A DNA stretch of 64,000 nt from Alphaproteobacteria bacterium (GTDB lineage Bacteria > Pseudomonadota > Alphaproteobacteria > Geminicoccales > Geminicoccaceae), in the NCBI GenBank assembly GCA_027045875.1, contig JALUAG010000072.1, forward strand, positions 62,001 to 126,000. The letters are read 5' to 3'. Below are positions 1 to 12,038 of this stretch, piece after piece. Numbering within the stretch: the stretch's first letter is position 1; each line of letters starts with the position of its first letter. The translations under genes and the position numbers were made by a program. The notes beneath the pieces were generated by a model that was not told the origin of the DNA, searched no databases, and worked only from the letters and a program-made list of their open reading frames with translations.

Positions 1-724
1 TGCCCACCGCGACGAAGGAGACCAGGAGATAGATGGCGATGGTGATCAGGATCGAGCCCACGATCCCCGGTGCCAGATCGCGTTCGGGCGCCTCCATGTC
101 GCCGATGGCGTTGGGCACGAGCTCGAACCCCTCGTAGGCCACGAAGATGAGCGCGGCGCCCAGGATCACGCCGCCGTAGCCGTGGTCGAACAGGGGCAGC
201 AGATGGTCGGCCTTCACGTAGAAGAGGCCGATCACGGCGAACAGCAGCAGGACGATCACCTTGACGATGACGATGAGGAGCTCGCTCTCGCCGCTCGCGG
301 CGATGCCGTAGAGATTGACGCCGAGGAAGGTGAGCAGGACGAGGCTTGCGAGCAGGTGGTGCACGGCCGGGGTGCCGCCGCCCAGCATGGCACTGCCGTA
401 GACCCCGAAGGTGTATGCGTAGAGCGCCATCGTACCGACATAGCCCACGAGCAGAAGCCAGCCGCCGATGGCGGCGATGTTGGGATGGCGGAAGGCGTGC
501 TCGAGGAAGGTGAAGCTGCCGCCGCTCGAATGGAAGAGGAGGCCCAGCCGCACGTAGGAGAACCCGGTCAGGAGCGCCACCGCGCCTCCCACCAGGAAGG
601 CGAGCGGCGCGGCGTGGCCGGCCTCGGCGATGGCGAGACCGAGCACCGAGAAGATGCCGCCGCCGACCATGCCGCCCACCCCCATGGCGATGATCTCCCC
701 CCGGGTGAGCCTGCGGTCCCTCAT
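1..724 (-). CDS. APC-family amino acid permease (C-terminus beyond the window)
   Basis: An open frame runs from an ATG at 724 off the left edge, giving 241 residues without a stop. The N-terminus has a Gly-rich stretch, GVGGMVGGGIFSV, at about residues 15-27, typical of the first helix of amino acid/polyamine/organocation transporters. Several hydrophobic segments follow, as expected for a 12-helix inner-membrane carrier. The substrate cannot be told from this fragment. It lies about 150 bases upstream of the gatB end on the same strand, with no obvious functional link. The family call is fairly secure and the substrate is unknown. Confidence 0.8.
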   Translation of the reverse strand, partial: MRDRRLTRGEIIAMGVGGMVGGGIFSVLGLAIAEAGHAAPLAFLVGGAVALLTGFSYVRLGLLFHSSGGSFTFLEHAFRHPNIAAIGGWLLLVGYVGTMALYAYTFGVYGSAMLGGGTPAVHHLLASLVLLTFLGVNLYGIAASGESELLIVIVKVIVLLLFAVIGLFYVKADHLLPLFDHGYGGVILGAALIFVAYEGFELVPNAIGDMEAPERDLAPGIVGSILITIAIYLLVSFVAVG

Positions 725-875
725 CCGGCGGCCGGCACGATTCCCGTCGTCGCCCGCGATCACGCCTTTTCCCTCCGCTGGTCCGCGATCCGCCGGTCGT
801 CCGCCCCCCGCACCGCCGACGGTCAGCCCCTCCTGCCCTAGGCCCGCAAGGAGGCCGTGGTCGCGGTGCGCCGCC

Positions 876-2330
876 TCAGCCCTCGAGCCGCTTCTTCAGG
901 AGTTCCTGGACCATCTGCGGGTTGGCCTTGCCGCGGGTGGCCTTCATCACCTGGCCCACGAACCAGCCGATCACCTTGGGGTTCTTGCGGTACGTCTCGA
1001 CCTGGCCGGGATTGTCGGCGATCACCTTTTCGACGATGGGCTCGATGGCCGAGGTATCGGTGACCTGGCGGAGGCCCCGTTCCTCGACGATGCGCTCGGG
1101 GTCCTCGCCGGTCTCGAACATGATGGCGAACACATCCTTGGCGAGACGCCCCGAGAGCACCTTCTCGTTCAGGAGATCGATCAGCCGGCCGAGCTGGTGG
1201 GGGCGGATCGGGCACTCCTCGATGCCCTTGCCGGCCCTGTTGAGGGCGCCGAACAGCTCGGTGATCACCCAGTTCGCGGCCTGCTTGGCATCGCGGCCCG
1301 CCGCCACCTCTTCGAAATAGTCGGCGGTGGCGCGCTCGGCCACCAGCACCCCGGCATCATAGGGGGTGAGGCCGAATTCGCGGATGAAGCGCTCCTTCTT
1401 CTCGTCCGGGAGCTCCGGCAGGCTTTCCCGGATGCGCGCGACGAAGGCTTCCTCGAGCTCCAGCGGCAGCAGGTCGGGATCCGGGAAGTAGCGGTAGTCG
1501 TGGGCTTCCTCCTTGCTGCGCATGGAGCGGGTGACGCCGCGCCCCGAATCGAACAGGCGGGTCTCCTGTTCGATCACGCCGCCGGCCTCCAGGATCTCCA
1601 CCTGGCGGCGCGCCTCGTACTCGATGGCCTTCGCCACGAAGCGCATGGAATTGACGTTCTTGATCTCGCAGCGGGTGCCGAACTCGCGGCTGCCGACCCG
1701 GCGCACCGAGACGTTGGCGTCGCAGCGGAGCGAGCCCTCCTCCATGTTGCCGTCGCAGGTGCCGAGATAGCGCAGGATGGAGCGCAGCTTGCGCATGTAG
1801 GCGACGGCCTCCTCGGGCGAGCGGATGTCGGGCTCGGAGACGATCTCCATGAGCGCCACGCCGGAGCGGTTGAGGTCGATCAGGGTGCGGTCCGGCAGCT
1901 GGTCGTGCAGCGACTTGCCGGCATCCATCTCGAGATGGAGGCGGGTGATGCCGATCGCCTTGGTGCGGCCGTCGGGAAGGTCGATCAGGAGCTCCCCCCG
2001 GCCGACGAGGGGATGCTGGTACTGGCTGATCTGGTAGCCGTTCGGCAGATCGGGATAGAAGTAGTTCTTGCGCTCGAACACCGAGAAGCGGTTGATCTCC
2101 GCCCGCAGGCCGAGGCCGGTGCGGACGGCCTGCTCGATGCAGAAGGCGTTGATCACCGGCAGCATGCCCGGCATGCCGGCGTCCACCGGGCTCACCTGGC
2201 TGTTCGGTTCGGCGCCGAATGCGGTGGAGGCGCCGGAGAACAGCTTGGCCCGCGAGATCACCTGGGCGTGCACCTCGAGCCCGCAGACGATCTCCCAGTC
2301 GCCGGTATCGCCCTTGATGACGAAGCTCAT
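876..2330 (-). CDS. gatB: Asp-tRNA(Asn)/Glu-tRNA(Gln) amidotransferase subunit B
   Basis: GatB is the kinase and tRNA-binding subunit of GatCAB. It activates misacylated Glu-tRNA(Gln) or Asp-tRNA(Asn) in the cytoplasm for amidation. The 484-residue product begins [13 protein letters not shown] and has the family motifs GLEVHAQ near residue 17 and [14 protein letters not shown] near residue 80. A helical tail domain from about residue 330 ends in the QMVQELLKK segment. The length is normal for the family. Its ATG overlaps the gatA stop by four bases (ATGA), so translation is probably coupled. The frame stays open further upstream, but the start is fixed by the family N-terminus and this overlap. 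Confidence 0.97.
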   Translation of the reverse strand: MSFVIKGDTGDWEIVCGLEVHAQVISRAKLFSGASTAFGAEPNSQVSPVDAGMPGMLPVINAFCIEQAVRTGLGLRAEINRFSVFERKNYFYPDLPNGYQISQYQHPLVGRGELLIDLPDGRTKAIGITRLHLEMDAGKSLHDQLPDRTLIDLNRSGVALMEIVSEPDIRSPEEAVAYMRKLRSILRYLGTCDGNMEEGSLRCDANVSVRRVGSREFGTRCEIKNVNSMRFVAKAIEYEARRQVEILEAGGVIEQETRLFDSGRGVTRSMRSKEEAHDYRYFPDPDLLPLELEEAFVARIRESLPELPDEKKERFIREFGLTPYDAGVLVAERATADYFEEVAAGRDAKQAANWVITELFGALNRAGKGIEECPIRPHQLGRLIDLLNEKVLSGRLAKDVFAIMFETGEDPERIVEERGLRQVTDTSAIEPIVEKVIADNPGQVETYRKNPKVIGWFVGQVMKATRGKANPQMVQELLKKRLEG

Positions 2331-3811
2331 CCTGCCACCTCCGCGAGCCCGTAAGGCAGGGCCGTGAAGGCCGCCGCCTCCTCGAGCGCCCGCCCCACCC
2401 GGAGCACCGTCGCCTCGTCCCACGCCCGGCCGATCACCTGCAGCCCCAGGGGAAGCCCCTCGGCCGAGAGCCCGGCGGGCACCGAGATCCCGGGCAGGCC
2501 GGCGAGGCTCGCCGGCACCGTGAAGACATCGTTCAGGTACATGGCCACCGGATCGTCGCTCTTCTCGCCGAGGCGGAAGGCGGCGGAAGGGGCGGTGGGG
2601 GTGAGGATCGCGTCCACCTCCCGGAAGGCGGCGGTGAAATCCTCGGCGATCCGCCGCCGCACCTTCTGCGCCTTCAGATAATATGCGTCGTAGTAGCCGG
2701 CGGAGAGGGCGTAGGTGCCGATGAGCACGCGCCGCTTGACCTCGGCGCCGAAGCCCCGGCCGCGGGTCTTCATGTAGGTCTCGGTGAGATCCGCCCCCTC
2801 GACCCGGAGCCCGAAGCGCATGCCGTCGTAGCGGGCGAGGTTGGAGGAGGCCTCGGCGGGGGCGATGATGTAGTAGGCGGGAAGGGCGTAGCGGGTGTGC
2901 GGCAGCGAGATCTCGCGGATCTCGGCGCCCGCCGCCCGCAGCCATTCCGCACCCTGCCGCCACAGCCGCTCGATCTCCTCCGGCATGCCCTCCACCCGGT
3001 ACTCGGCCGGGACGCCGATCCGCAGGCCGCGCACCTCGCCCGAAAGCCCGCCGCTCCAGTCCGGCACCTCGCGCGCGGCGCTGGTGCTGTCCTGCGGGTC
3101 GTAGCCCGCCATCGCCTGCAGCAGCAGCGCGCAGTCGGCGACGGTGCGGGTGAGGGGTCCGGCCTGGTCGAGGGAGCTCGCGAAGGCGACGATGCCGAAG
3201 CGCGAGCAGCGCCCGTAGGTGGGCTTCATGCCGACGACGCCGCAGAAGCTCGCCGGCTGGCGGATCGAGCCGCCGGTGTCGGTGCCGGTGGCGCCGAGGC
3301 AGAGGCGGGCGGCGACGGCGGCGGCCGACCCACCCGAGCTGCCGCCGGGCACCAGCGGCACCTCCTCCCCGGGCCGCGTCCAGGGGTTGCGCACCGGCCC
3401 GTAGTAGGAGGTGACGTTGGCCGAGCCCATGGCGAACTCGTCGAGATTGGCCTTGCCGAGGCAGACCGCGCCGGCCTCCCACAGCCGGCGGGTGACCGTC
3501 GATTCGTAGGGCGGCACGAACCCCTCCAGGATGTGCGAGCCGGCGGTGGTGAGGATCCCCTCGGTGCAGAACAGGTCCTTGATCGCCAGCGGCAGCCCCT
3601 CGAGGAGCCCGCTCTCGCCGCGCGCGAGGCGGGCGTCGGCGGCATCCGCCATCGCCAGCGCCCGCTCGGGAGTCTCGGTGATGTAGGCGTTGAGATCGCG
3701 CGCCGCCTCCATCGCCCGGAGATGGGCCTCGGTGAGTTCGCGGGCGGAGATCTCGCGGCGCCGCAGCGCCTCCCGGGCCGCCGTCAGGGTGAGAGCGGTG
3801 AGCTCGCTCAC
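2327..3811 (-). CDS. gatA: Asp-tRNA(Asn)/Glu-tRNA(Gln) amidotransferase subunit A
   Basis: GatA is the glutaminase subunit of GatCAB and releases ammonia from glutamine for transamidation. The 494-residue product shows the amidase-signature triad: Lys78 in AIKD, the cis-serine Ser158 in PGGSSGGS and the nucleophile Ser182 in DTGGSIR. The 24-residue Ser-Ser spacing is that of known GatA proteins. I chose the GTG at 3811 because it lies five bases after the gatC stop and gives the normal N-terminus. The frame is open further upstream, but that part reads through gatC in another frame. The order gatC-gatA-gatB on one transcript is typical. Confidence 0.96.
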   Translation of the reverse strand: MSELTALTLTAAREALRRREISARELTEAHLRAMEAARDLNAYITETPERALAMADAADARLARGESGLLEGLPLAIKDLFCTEGILTTAGSHILEGFVPPYESTVTRRLWEAGAVCLGKANLDEFAMGSANVTSYYGPVRNPWTRPGEEVPLVPGGSSGGSAAAVAARLCLGATGTDTGGSIRQPASFCGVVGMKPTYGRCSRFGIVAFASSLDQAGPLTRTVADCALLLQAMAGYDPQDSTSAAREVPDWSGGLSGEVRGLRIGVPAEYRVEGMPEEIERLWRQGAEWLRAAGAEIREISLPHTRYALPAYYIIAPAEASSNLARYDGMRFGLRVEGADLTETYMKTRGRGFGAEVKRRVLIGTYALSAGYYDAYYLKAQKVRRRIAEDFTAAFREVDAILTPTAPSAAFRLGEKSDDPVAMYLNDVFTVPASLAGLPGISVPAGLSAEGLPLGLQVIGRAWDEATVLRVGRALEEAAAFTALPYGLAEVAG

Positions 3812-3816
3812 GGCGG

Positions 3817-4104
3817 CTACTCCACCACCTTGGGCACGACGAAATAGCCGTCGTGCGTCTCGGGTGCGTTCGCGAGGATGTCCTCGCGGCGGCCGCCGTC
3901 GGTGACCTCGTCCGGGCGCCAGTGGGCCGGGATGTCCATCACCTTGCGCATCGGCTCGACCCGTTCGGTATCCACCTCCCCGAGCTGATCGATCCATTCG
4001 AGAATCTTGGCCAGCTCGCCGGTGAGCGCGTCGAGCTCGCTTTCGGGTATCTCGATGCGCGCGAGATGGGCGATCCGCGCGACGGTCGTCTTGTCGAGCG
4101 CCAT
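3817..4104 (-). CDS. gatC: Asp-tRNA(Asn)/Glu-tRNA(Gln) amidotransferase subunit C
   Basis: GatC is the small subunit that wraps around GatA and GatB and stabilises the amidotransferase. The 95-residue product begins [17 protein letters not shown], the usual GatC start, and contains [12 protein letters not shown] and the C-terminal [16 protein letters not shown] segment ending in the conserved [19 protein letters not shown] ribosome-binding site precedes the ATG. It is the first gene of gatCAB. About 130 bases separate it from the upstream zinc-ribbon gene on the same strand, so it may have its own promoter. Confidence 0.95.
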   Translation of the reverse strand: MALDKTTVARIAHLARIEIPESELDALTGELAKILEWIDQLGEVDTERVEPMRKVMDIPAHWRPDEVTDGGRREDILANAPETHDGYFVVPKVVE

Positions 4105-4234
4105 GGTCTGCCGCCTTTCGAGCGAAGGAGCGGGAATCCGGTGGGAACCGGGGCCGAGGTTAGCCCTCCGCGGGGCGGAGGACAACCGGCACCGGGGCGG
4201 TGCCGGTGGCCGCGTCCCGCCCTCCGTGCGAGGT

Positions 4235-4528
4235 TCAGTCGAACAGATCCTCGAAGAGGTCGAACACCGACTTGCGCTTCTTCTTCTTGCGATAGTAGTG
4301 GCCGTGCGGATCGGGAGGCGGCGGCGGGACGGCCGTCGGCCCCGGCGCCGGGCGGGGCGGTTCCCCGCCGTAGGAGGCCTCGAGCTCGCGGACCGCGCTC
4401 ATCAGCTTCTCGAGCTCGCCGCGATCGAGCCACACTCCCCGGCATTTCGGGCAGATGTCGATCATCACCCCGTTGCGCGAGATCTCGCGCATGCCTTCCT
4501 GGCAGTTGGGACACATCAAAAGCGGCAT
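4235..4528 (-). CDS. Small TFIIB-type zinc-ribbon protein
   Basis: This 97-residue protein has one zinc ribbon, with Cys6-x2-Cys9 and Cys26-x2-Cys29, followed by GVWLDRGELEKL. That pattern matches the bacterial zf-TFIIB family of unknown function. A Pro-rich linker at residues 57-74 leads to a short basic run (KKKKRK) and an acidic, aromatic tail, VFDLFEDLFD. The ATG at 4528 was chosen because it starts right at the domain and has a GGGAGA element upstream. It is divergent from atpH and upstream of gatC. The family is clear but the function is not known. Confidence 0.8.
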   Translation of the reverse strand: MPLLMCPNCQEGMREISRNGVMIDICPKCRGVWLDRGELEKLMSAVRELEASYGGEPPRPAPGPTAVPPPPPDPHGHYYRKKKKRKSVFDLFEDLFD

Positions 4529-4641
4529 CTTCGCATTCTCCCTGTGGCGACCGGAGAACAAGATGGGACGCGGCGGGCCACCGGCCAGACGGCTGCGGCC
4601 GGCGTGCGGCAAAGCGTCGTCGAGGGCCCGCCGCAGGCCGG

Positions 4642-4669
4642 TTGCGGGGGGAATCGAGCTGTGTTAAGA
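4642..4669 (+). promoter_or_regulatory. Candidate sigma70-type promoter for atpHAGDC
   Basis: TTGCGG (4642-4647) and TTAAGA (4664-4669) are separated by 16 bases and lie about 90 bases upstream of the atpH start, in the gap between divergent genes. The match is partial and was found by eye only. Confidence 0.3.
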
Positions 4670-4758
4670 GCCCGCCTGCCTTTGAGGGAAGGCACGCACA
4701 CCGCGCGCCTGCCATCGCGTGCGCGCATCGTCGAAAGGCTCTTCTGGGGAAGCGAGGT

Positions 4759-5319
4759 TTGGCTGCGATCAAGGGCACAGCGTCGGGCTTGGCCAAACGC
4801 TATGCGACGGCGCTTTTCGAGCTGGCCCGGGAAAGCGAGGCGCTCGACCAGGTGGCCGAGGATCTCGCCACGGTCCGTGAGGCGCTGGTCTCCAGCCCCG
4901 AGCTGCAGCGGCTGATCCGCAGCCCCGTGGTGCCGCGGGAGGAACTCCAGGGGGCGCTGCTGGCGCTGGCCGAACGCCTCGGGGTCCATCGCATCGTCCG
5001 CAATCTCCTGGGGCTGCTCGCGCAGCGGCGGCGGCTATTCGCCCTGCCGCACATCATCACGGCCTACGGCGAGATGCTGGCCGCCCATCGCGGCGAGGTG
5101 ACCGCCGAGGTGACCGCCGCCATGCCCCTCGACGAGGGGCAGCTCGCGCATCTCAGGAAGGCGCTGGAGAAACAGGCGGGGCGGACCGTCAAGCTGGTGG
5201 CCAAGGTCGATCCCGATCTCATCGGCGGGCTCGTGGTGCGGATCGGGTCGCGCATGATCGACGCTTCGCTGAGGACCAAACTGCAACATCTCGAGTTGTC
5301 GATGAAAGGGGTTCGGTGA
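4759..5319 (+). CDS. atpH: F1 ATP synthase delta subunit
   Basis: The delta subunit (OSCP) links the F1 catalytic head to the peripheral stalk of the F-type ATP synthase. The 186-residue product starts at TTG 4759, preceded by AAGCGAGG, and reads [23 protein letters not shown], matching alphaproteobacterial AtpH starts. The C-terminus has the conserved [18 protein letters not shown]. An upstream in-frame extension is open but has no family resemblance. Its TGA shares one base with the atpA ATG (TGATG), so translation is probably coupled. It is the first gene of an F1-only operon, as is usual in this class. Confidence 0.95.
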   Translation: MAAIKGTASGLAKRYATALFELARESEALDQVAEDLATVREALVSSPELQRLIRSPVVPREELQGALLALAERLGVHRIVRNLLGLLAQRRRLFALPHIITAYGEMLAAHRGEVTAEVTAAMPLDEGQLAHLRKALEKQAGRTVKLVAKVDPDLIGGLVVRIGSRMIDASLRTKLQHLELSMKGVR

Positions 5320-6854
5320 TGGACATCCGCGCCGCCGAGATTTCCGCCATCCTCAAGGACCAGATCGCGCGTTTCGGTACCGAGGCGGAGATGGCCGAGG
5401 TCGGCCGCGTGCTGTCGGTCGGTGACGGCATCGCCCGCGTCTACGGTCTCGACGAGGTCGAGGCCGGCGAGATGGTGGAGTTCGAGGACGGCACCCGCGG
5501 CATGGCGCTGAACCTCGAGAACGACAATGTCGGCATCGTCATCTTCGGCGACGACCGCAACATCCACGAGGGCTCGCTGGTCAAGCGCACCAAGGCCATC
5601 GTCGACGTGCCGGTGGGCAAGGAGTTGCTGGGCCGCGTCGTCGACGCCCTCGGCAACCCCATCGACGGCAAGGGGCCGATCGAGGCCAAGGAGCGGCGGC
5701 TGGTCGACGTCAAGGCGCCGGGTATCGTACCGCGGCGTTCGGTGCACGAACCGATGGCCACCGGGCTCAAGGCCATCGACGCCCTCATTCCCATCGGCCG
5801 CGGCCAGCGCGAGCTCATCATCGGCGACCGCCAGACCGGCAAGACGGCGATCGCCGTCGACACCTTCATCAACCAGAAGCGCCTCAACGAGGCCGCCGGC
5901 GACGACGAGAGCAAGAAGCTCTACTGCGTCTACGTGGCCATCGGCCAGAAGCGCTCCTCGGTGGCCAAGCTCGTCAAGACGCTGCAGGACGCGGGGGCGA
6001 TGGACTACTCCATCGTGATCGCGGCCACCGCCAGCGATCCGGCGCCGTTGCAGTACCTCGCCCCCTATTCGGGCTGTGCCATGGGCGAGTACTTCCGCGA
6101 CAACGGCATGCACGCGGTGATCGTCTACGACGATCTCTCCAAGCAGGCGGTGGCCTATCGCCAGGTGTCGCTGCTGCTGCGCCGGCCGCCCGGCCGCGAG
6201 GCCTATCCCGGCGACGTCTTCTACCTCCATTCGCGACTCCTCGAACGGGCCGCCAAGATGAACGACGACTACGGTGCGGGCTCGCTGACCGCCCTGCCGA
6301 TCGTCGAGACCCAGGCCAACGACGTCTCGGCCTACATCCCGACCAACGTCATCTCCATCACCGACGGCCAGATCTTCCTCGAGACCGACCTCTTCTACCA
6401 GGGCATCCGGCCGGCCCTCAACGTCGGCCTGTCGGTGTCGCGGGTGGGCTCGGCGGCGCAGATCAAGGCCATGAAGAAGGTGGCCGGCCGCATCAAGCTG
6501 GAGCTCGCCCAGTACCGCGAGATGGCGGCCTTCGCCCAGTTCGCCTCCGATCTCGACGCCGCCACCCAGCGGCTCCTCAACCGCGGAGCGCGGCTCACCG
6601 AGCTCCTCAAGCAGCCGCAGTTCCAGCCCATGCCCCTCGAGGAGCAGGTCTGCGTCATCTACGCCGGCGTGCACGGCTATCTCGATCCCATCCCGGTGAG
6701 CGAGGTGGTGCGTTTCGAGCGCGAATTCCTCGACGAGCTCCGCGCGCAGGGAGGTGACATCCTCGAATCGATCCGCAGCAGCGGCGATCTCGACGAGGCG
6801 ACGGAGAAGAAGCTCAAGGAGCTGCTCGACAAGTTCGCGAAGACCTTCGCCTGA
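5319..6854 (+). CDS. atpA: F1 ATP synthase alpha subunit
   Basis: The alpha subunit is the non-catalytic nucleotide-binding subunit of the F1 hexamer. The 511-residue protein has the P-loop GDRQTGKTA at about residues 170-178, the signature [17 protein letters not shown]-like segment (here [17 protein letters not shown]) and the N-terminal beta-barrel. The length is standard. The ATG at 5319 overlaps the atpH stop by one base; the GTG one codon earlier is less likely to be used. Confidence 0.98.
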   Translation: MDIRAAEISAILKDQIARFGTEAEMAEVGRVLSVGDGIARVYGLDEVEAGEMVEFEDGTRGMALNLENDNVGIVIFGDDRNIHEGSLVKRTKAIVDVPVGKELLGRVVDALGNPIDGKGPIEAKERRLVDVKAPGIVPRRSVHEPMATGLKAIDALIPIGRGQRELIIGDRQTGKTAIAVDTFINQKRLNEAAGDDESKKLYCVYVAIGQKRSSVAKLVKTLQDAGAMDYSIVIAATASDPAPLQYLAPYSGCAMGEYFRDNGMHAVIVYDDLSKQAVAYRQVSLLLRRPPGREAYPGDVFYLHSRLLERAAKMNDDYGAGSLTALPIVETQANDVSAYIPTNVISITDGQIFLETDLFYQGIRPALNVGLSVSRVGSAAQIKAMKKVAGRIKLELAQYREMAAFAQFASDLDAATQRLLNRGARLTELLKQPQFQPMPLEEQVCVIYAGVHGYLDPIPVSEVVRFEREFLDELRAQGGDILESIRSSGDLDEATEKKLKELLDKFAKTFA

Positions 6855-6863
6855 GGTCGGCCG

Positions 6864-9222
<2,359 letters not shown>

Positions 9223-9240
9223 GGCAGGGGAGCGCGCGGG

Positions 9241-9657
9241 GTGGCCGACAAGCTGGCGTTCGAGCTCGTGGCTCCCGAGCGCCTGCTCGCGAGCCTCGAA
9301 GTGGACATGGTGGTGGCGCCGGGAGCGGAAGGCGATTTCGGCGTGCTGCCGCTCCACGCCCCGCTGGTATCGCTGCTGCGCCCGGGGGTGATCCGCGTCT
9401 ACGAGGGCGACAAGGTCACGAAACGGGTGTTCGTGGCCGGCGGCTTCGCCGAGGTGAACGTCCGCGGTCTCAGCATCCTTGCCGAGGAGGCGGAACCCGT
9501 CGAGGAGATCGACCTCGAGGAGGCACGGGAGCGGCTGCGGAATGCCGAGGAGGATCTCGCCGACGCCAGGGAGCCGAGCGAGGCCGAACGCGCCCGGCTC
9601 GAGCGGGCGGTGGCGGTCGCCCGGGCGCGCGTGGAGGCGGTCGAGAACCCCGTCTGA
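9241..9657 (+). CDS. atpC: F1 ATP synthase epsilon subunit
   Basis: Epsilon sits at the foot of the central stalk and regulates ATP hydrolysis. The 138-residue product starts at GTG 9241 after a GGGGAGCG element. It has the N-terminal beta-sandwich motifs FELVAPERLL and GAEGDFGVLPLHAPL and a C-terminal helical hairpin. It is the last gene of the operon. The next gene is convergent and only 18 bases away, with no clear terminator between them. Confidence 0.95.
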   Translation: MADKLAFELVAPERLLASLEVDMVVAPGAEGDFGVLPLHAPLVSLLRPGVIRVYEGDKVTKRVFVAGGFAEVNVRGLSILAEEAEPVEEIDLEEARERLRNAEEDLADAREPSEAERARLERAVAVARARVEAVENPV

Positions 9658-9675
9658 AAGAGGAACCGTTCGAGG

Positions 9676-10806
9676 TCAGAGATAGACGATGCGGGGGAAG
9701 CGCCGGGCCTCGCCGCCGAGCAGCGCCTCGATCTTGTCGCGCACGGTCATGGCGAACCCGAGGTAGGCGCGGGCCTGGGGGCTCTCGGGCTCGGAGATGA
9801 CGATCGGACGGCCGGCATCCGAGGTCACCCGAATCTCAGGATCGAGCGGGATCTCGGCCAGGAAGTCGACACCGTACTTCTCCGCACACGCCCTCGCCCC
9901 GCCGTGGGCGAAGATCTCGCTGCGATGGCCGCAGGCGGGGCAGCAGAAATAGCTCATGTTCTCCACCACCCCGAGGATCGGCACATCGACCTTGCGGAAC
10001 ATGTTGATCGCCTTGCGGGCGTCGAGGAGGGCGATGTCCTGCGGGGTGGACACGATCACCGCACCGGTCAGGGGCACCCGCTGGGCCATGGTGAGCTGCG
10101 CGTCGCCGGTACCGGGCGGCAGATCGACGACGAGGGTGTCGAGCTCGCCCCAGTCGACGTCGCCGAGCATCTGCTGGAGCGCGCTCTGCACCATCGGTCC
10201 GCGCCAGATCATGGGCGCGTCCTCGTCGACCAGGAAACCCATCGACATGCATTTCACGCCGAAGCTTTCCATCGGCTTGAGCTTGCCGCCCCGGGGCGCG
10301 CTCGGACGGCCGCTCGCCCCCGCCATGCGGGGGATCGACGGCCCGTAGATGTCGGCGTCCAGAATGCCCACCCGCCAGCCCAGGCCGGCCAACCCGAAGG
10401 CGAGATTGATGGCGGTGGTGGACTTGCCGACCCCGCCCTTGCCCGAGGCCACGGCCACGATCGAGCGCACCCCCGGCACCAGCGGCTTGGCCGGCTGGGC
10501 CTGCTGCGGGGCGCCGAAGGCGGGCGGCGGGGTCCGGGCGGGACGCCCGCCCGGTGCCCGTTCGGCGGTCATCACCACCGTGCAGGAGGTCACGCCGGGC
10601 ATCGCCCGTACGGCATCCTCGCAGGCCCTGCGCAGGGGCTCGAGCTCGGCCGCCTGCTCGGGTTCCACCTCGAGGGCGAAGCCGACGTTGCTGCCACGGA
10701 CGACGATGCCCGACACCATGCCGAGCTCGACCACGGATCTGCCGCTCGCGGGGTGGCGGACGGTCTCGAGACGACGGAGGATTTCCTGCTGGCTGGGAGC
10801 GGTCAT
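9676..10806 (-). CDS. mrp: Mrp/ApbC-type iron-sulfur cluster carrier ATPase
   Basis: The 376-residue protein has an N-terminal DUF59/MIP18-like domain (residues 1-85), a linker rich in Pro and Ala, and a ParA/MinD-like ATPase domain. The deviant Walker A is GKGGVGKSTTAIN. A Cys pair in FCCPACGHRSEIF matches the cluster-binding CxxC of Mrp/Ind1 carriers. It probably delivers Fe-S clusters to target proteins in the cytoplasm. The ATG at 10806 follows an AGGGG element, and the open frame further upstream lacks family resemblance. It is divergent from hflK and convergent with atpC. Confidence 0.92.
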   Translation of the reverse strand: MTAPSQQEILRRLETVRHPASGRSVVELGMVSGIVVRGSNVGFALEVEPEQAAELEPLRRACEDAVRAMPGVTSCTVVMTAERAPGGRPARTPPPAFGAPQQAQPAKPLVPGVRSIVAVASGKGGVGKSTTAINLAFGLAGLGWRVGILDADIYGPSIPRMAGASGRPSAPRGGKLKPMESFGVKCMSMGFLVDEDAPMIWRGPMVQSALQQMLGDVDWGELDTLVVDLPPGTGDAQLTMAQRVPLTGAVIVSTPQDIALLDARKAINMFRKVDVPILGVVENMSYFCCPACGHRSEIFAHGGARACAEKYGVDFLAEIPLDPEIRVTSDAGRPIVISEPESPQARAYLGFAMTVRDKIEALLGGEARRFPRIVYL

Positions 10807-10919
10807 GGTTGAACCCCTGTTGACAGTGACCGATATAGTCGCCCAACACCTTTTCGGCGAGAGCTCCGCTCGGAGCGCAGCCGGGATTCGCACATCCATC
10901 CACAGCAGGTGAGAGCGTC

Positions 10920-12038
10920 ATGCCCTGGAACACGCAAGGGGGCCCGTGGCAGAGCGGGGGTGGCGGCAGAGGGCCTTGGGGCGGCGGACCGCCCGGAGGC
11001 GGCCAGCAACCCGATCTGGAGGAGGTCCTTCGTCGCACACAGGAGAAGCTCAAGGGGGTCTTCGGCGGTGGCGGCAGGGGCGGACGTACCAACCGTCGGG
11101 TGGTACTGCTGGTCGGCCTCGCCGTCGTCGCCCTGTGGCTGGCGAGCGGCTTCTACCGCGTGCTGCCGGAAGAACAGGGTGTGGTGCTGCGCTTCGGCAG
11201 GCTGGATCGCGTCACCGGGCCGGGCCTGCACTACCGCCTGCCGACGCCGATCGAGGAGGTGATGAAGCCGCAGGTGGCACGCGTCAACCGGATCGAGATC
11301 GGCTACCGCAGTACCGCCACCGGCAGGCGCGAAATCAGCGAAGAGGCGCTGATGCTGACCGGTGACGAGAACATCATCGACATCAATTTCGTGGTCCTCT
11401 GGCGGATCTCCAACGCCGCCGATTTCCTCTTCAACATCCGCGATCCCGAGCGGACCCTGAAGGCCGCCGCCGAGAGCGTGATGCGCGAGATCATCGGGCG
11501 CACGCCCATCCTCGAGGCCACCACCGAGGGGCGGCGGGCGATCGAGCAGAAGGCCCAGGAGCAGCTCCAGAACCTCATGAACGAGTACGGTGCCGGCATC
11601 CTGCTCAGCGCGGTGCAACTCCAGAAGGCCGATCCGCCGGCATCGGTGATCGACGCCTTCAAGGACGTGCAGGCGGCCCAGGCCGATCGCGAGCGCCTGC
11701 AGAACGAGGCGGAAGCCTACGCCAACGACGTCATTCCGCGGGCGCGCGGCGAGGCCGAGCGCATCATCCAGGAGGCGGAGGCGTACAAGCAGGAGGTTGT
11801 GGCCCGCGCCACCGGTGAGGCCTCCCGCTTCAAGGCCGTACTGGCCGCCTACCAGGAATCCAAGGACGTCACCCTGCAGCGCATCTATCTCGAAACCATG
11901 CAGGAGATCCTGAGGGGCAGTGACAAGGTGATCATCGACAGCGCCAATGGCGCCCAGGAGGTGATCCCCTATCTGCCGCTGCCGGCGCTCGACGAACGAG
12001 CGCGGCGCGGTAGCGACCAGCCGGGAGGCGCACGATGA
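10920..12038 (+). CDS. hflK: FtsH protease modulator HflK
   Basis: HflK is a membrane SPFH/band-7 protein that forms a large periplasmic complex with HflC around FtsH and limits its proteolysis. The 372-residue product has the Gly/Pro-rich N-terminus typical of HflK (residues 1-30). One membrane segment, VVLLVGLAVVALWLASGFY, is followed by the SPFH domain starting VLPEEQGVVLRFG. A long Glu/Ala-rich helical region comes next. It overlaps hflC by four bases. Confidence 0.95.
   Translation: MPWNTQGGPWQSGGGGRGPWGGGPPGGGQQPDLEEVLRRTQEKLKGVFGGGGRGGRTNRRVVLLVGLAVVALWLASGFYRVLPEEQGVVLRFGRLDRVTGPGLHYRLPTPIEEVMKPQVARVNRIEIGYRSTATGRREISEEALMLTGDENIIDINFVVLWRISNAADFLFNIRDPERTLKAAAESVMREIIGRTPILEATTEGRRAIEQKAQEQLQNLMNEYGAGILLSAVQLQKADPPASVIDAFKDVQAAQADRERLQNEAEAYANDVIPRARGEAERIIQEAEAYKQEVVARATGEASRFKAVLAAYQESKDVTLQRIYLETMQEILRGSDKVIIDSANGAQEVIPYLPLPALDERARRGSDQPGGAR

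Noticed and set aside
1-724. Plus-strand Glu/Asp/His-rich ORF opposite the permease
   Set aside because: It is the antisense of a clear transporter gene, and its low-complexity acidic content comes from codon bias on the other strand.
2331-3482. N-terminal extension fusing gatB to an Arg/Gly-rich stretch
   Set aside because: It is gatA read in another frame. The gatB start is set by the ATGA overlap and the family N-terminus.
10809-10839. TTGACA and TATAGT boxes between mrp and hflK
   Set aside because: The two boxes are only eight bases apart, and other pairings give poor spacing, so no promoter is claimed.
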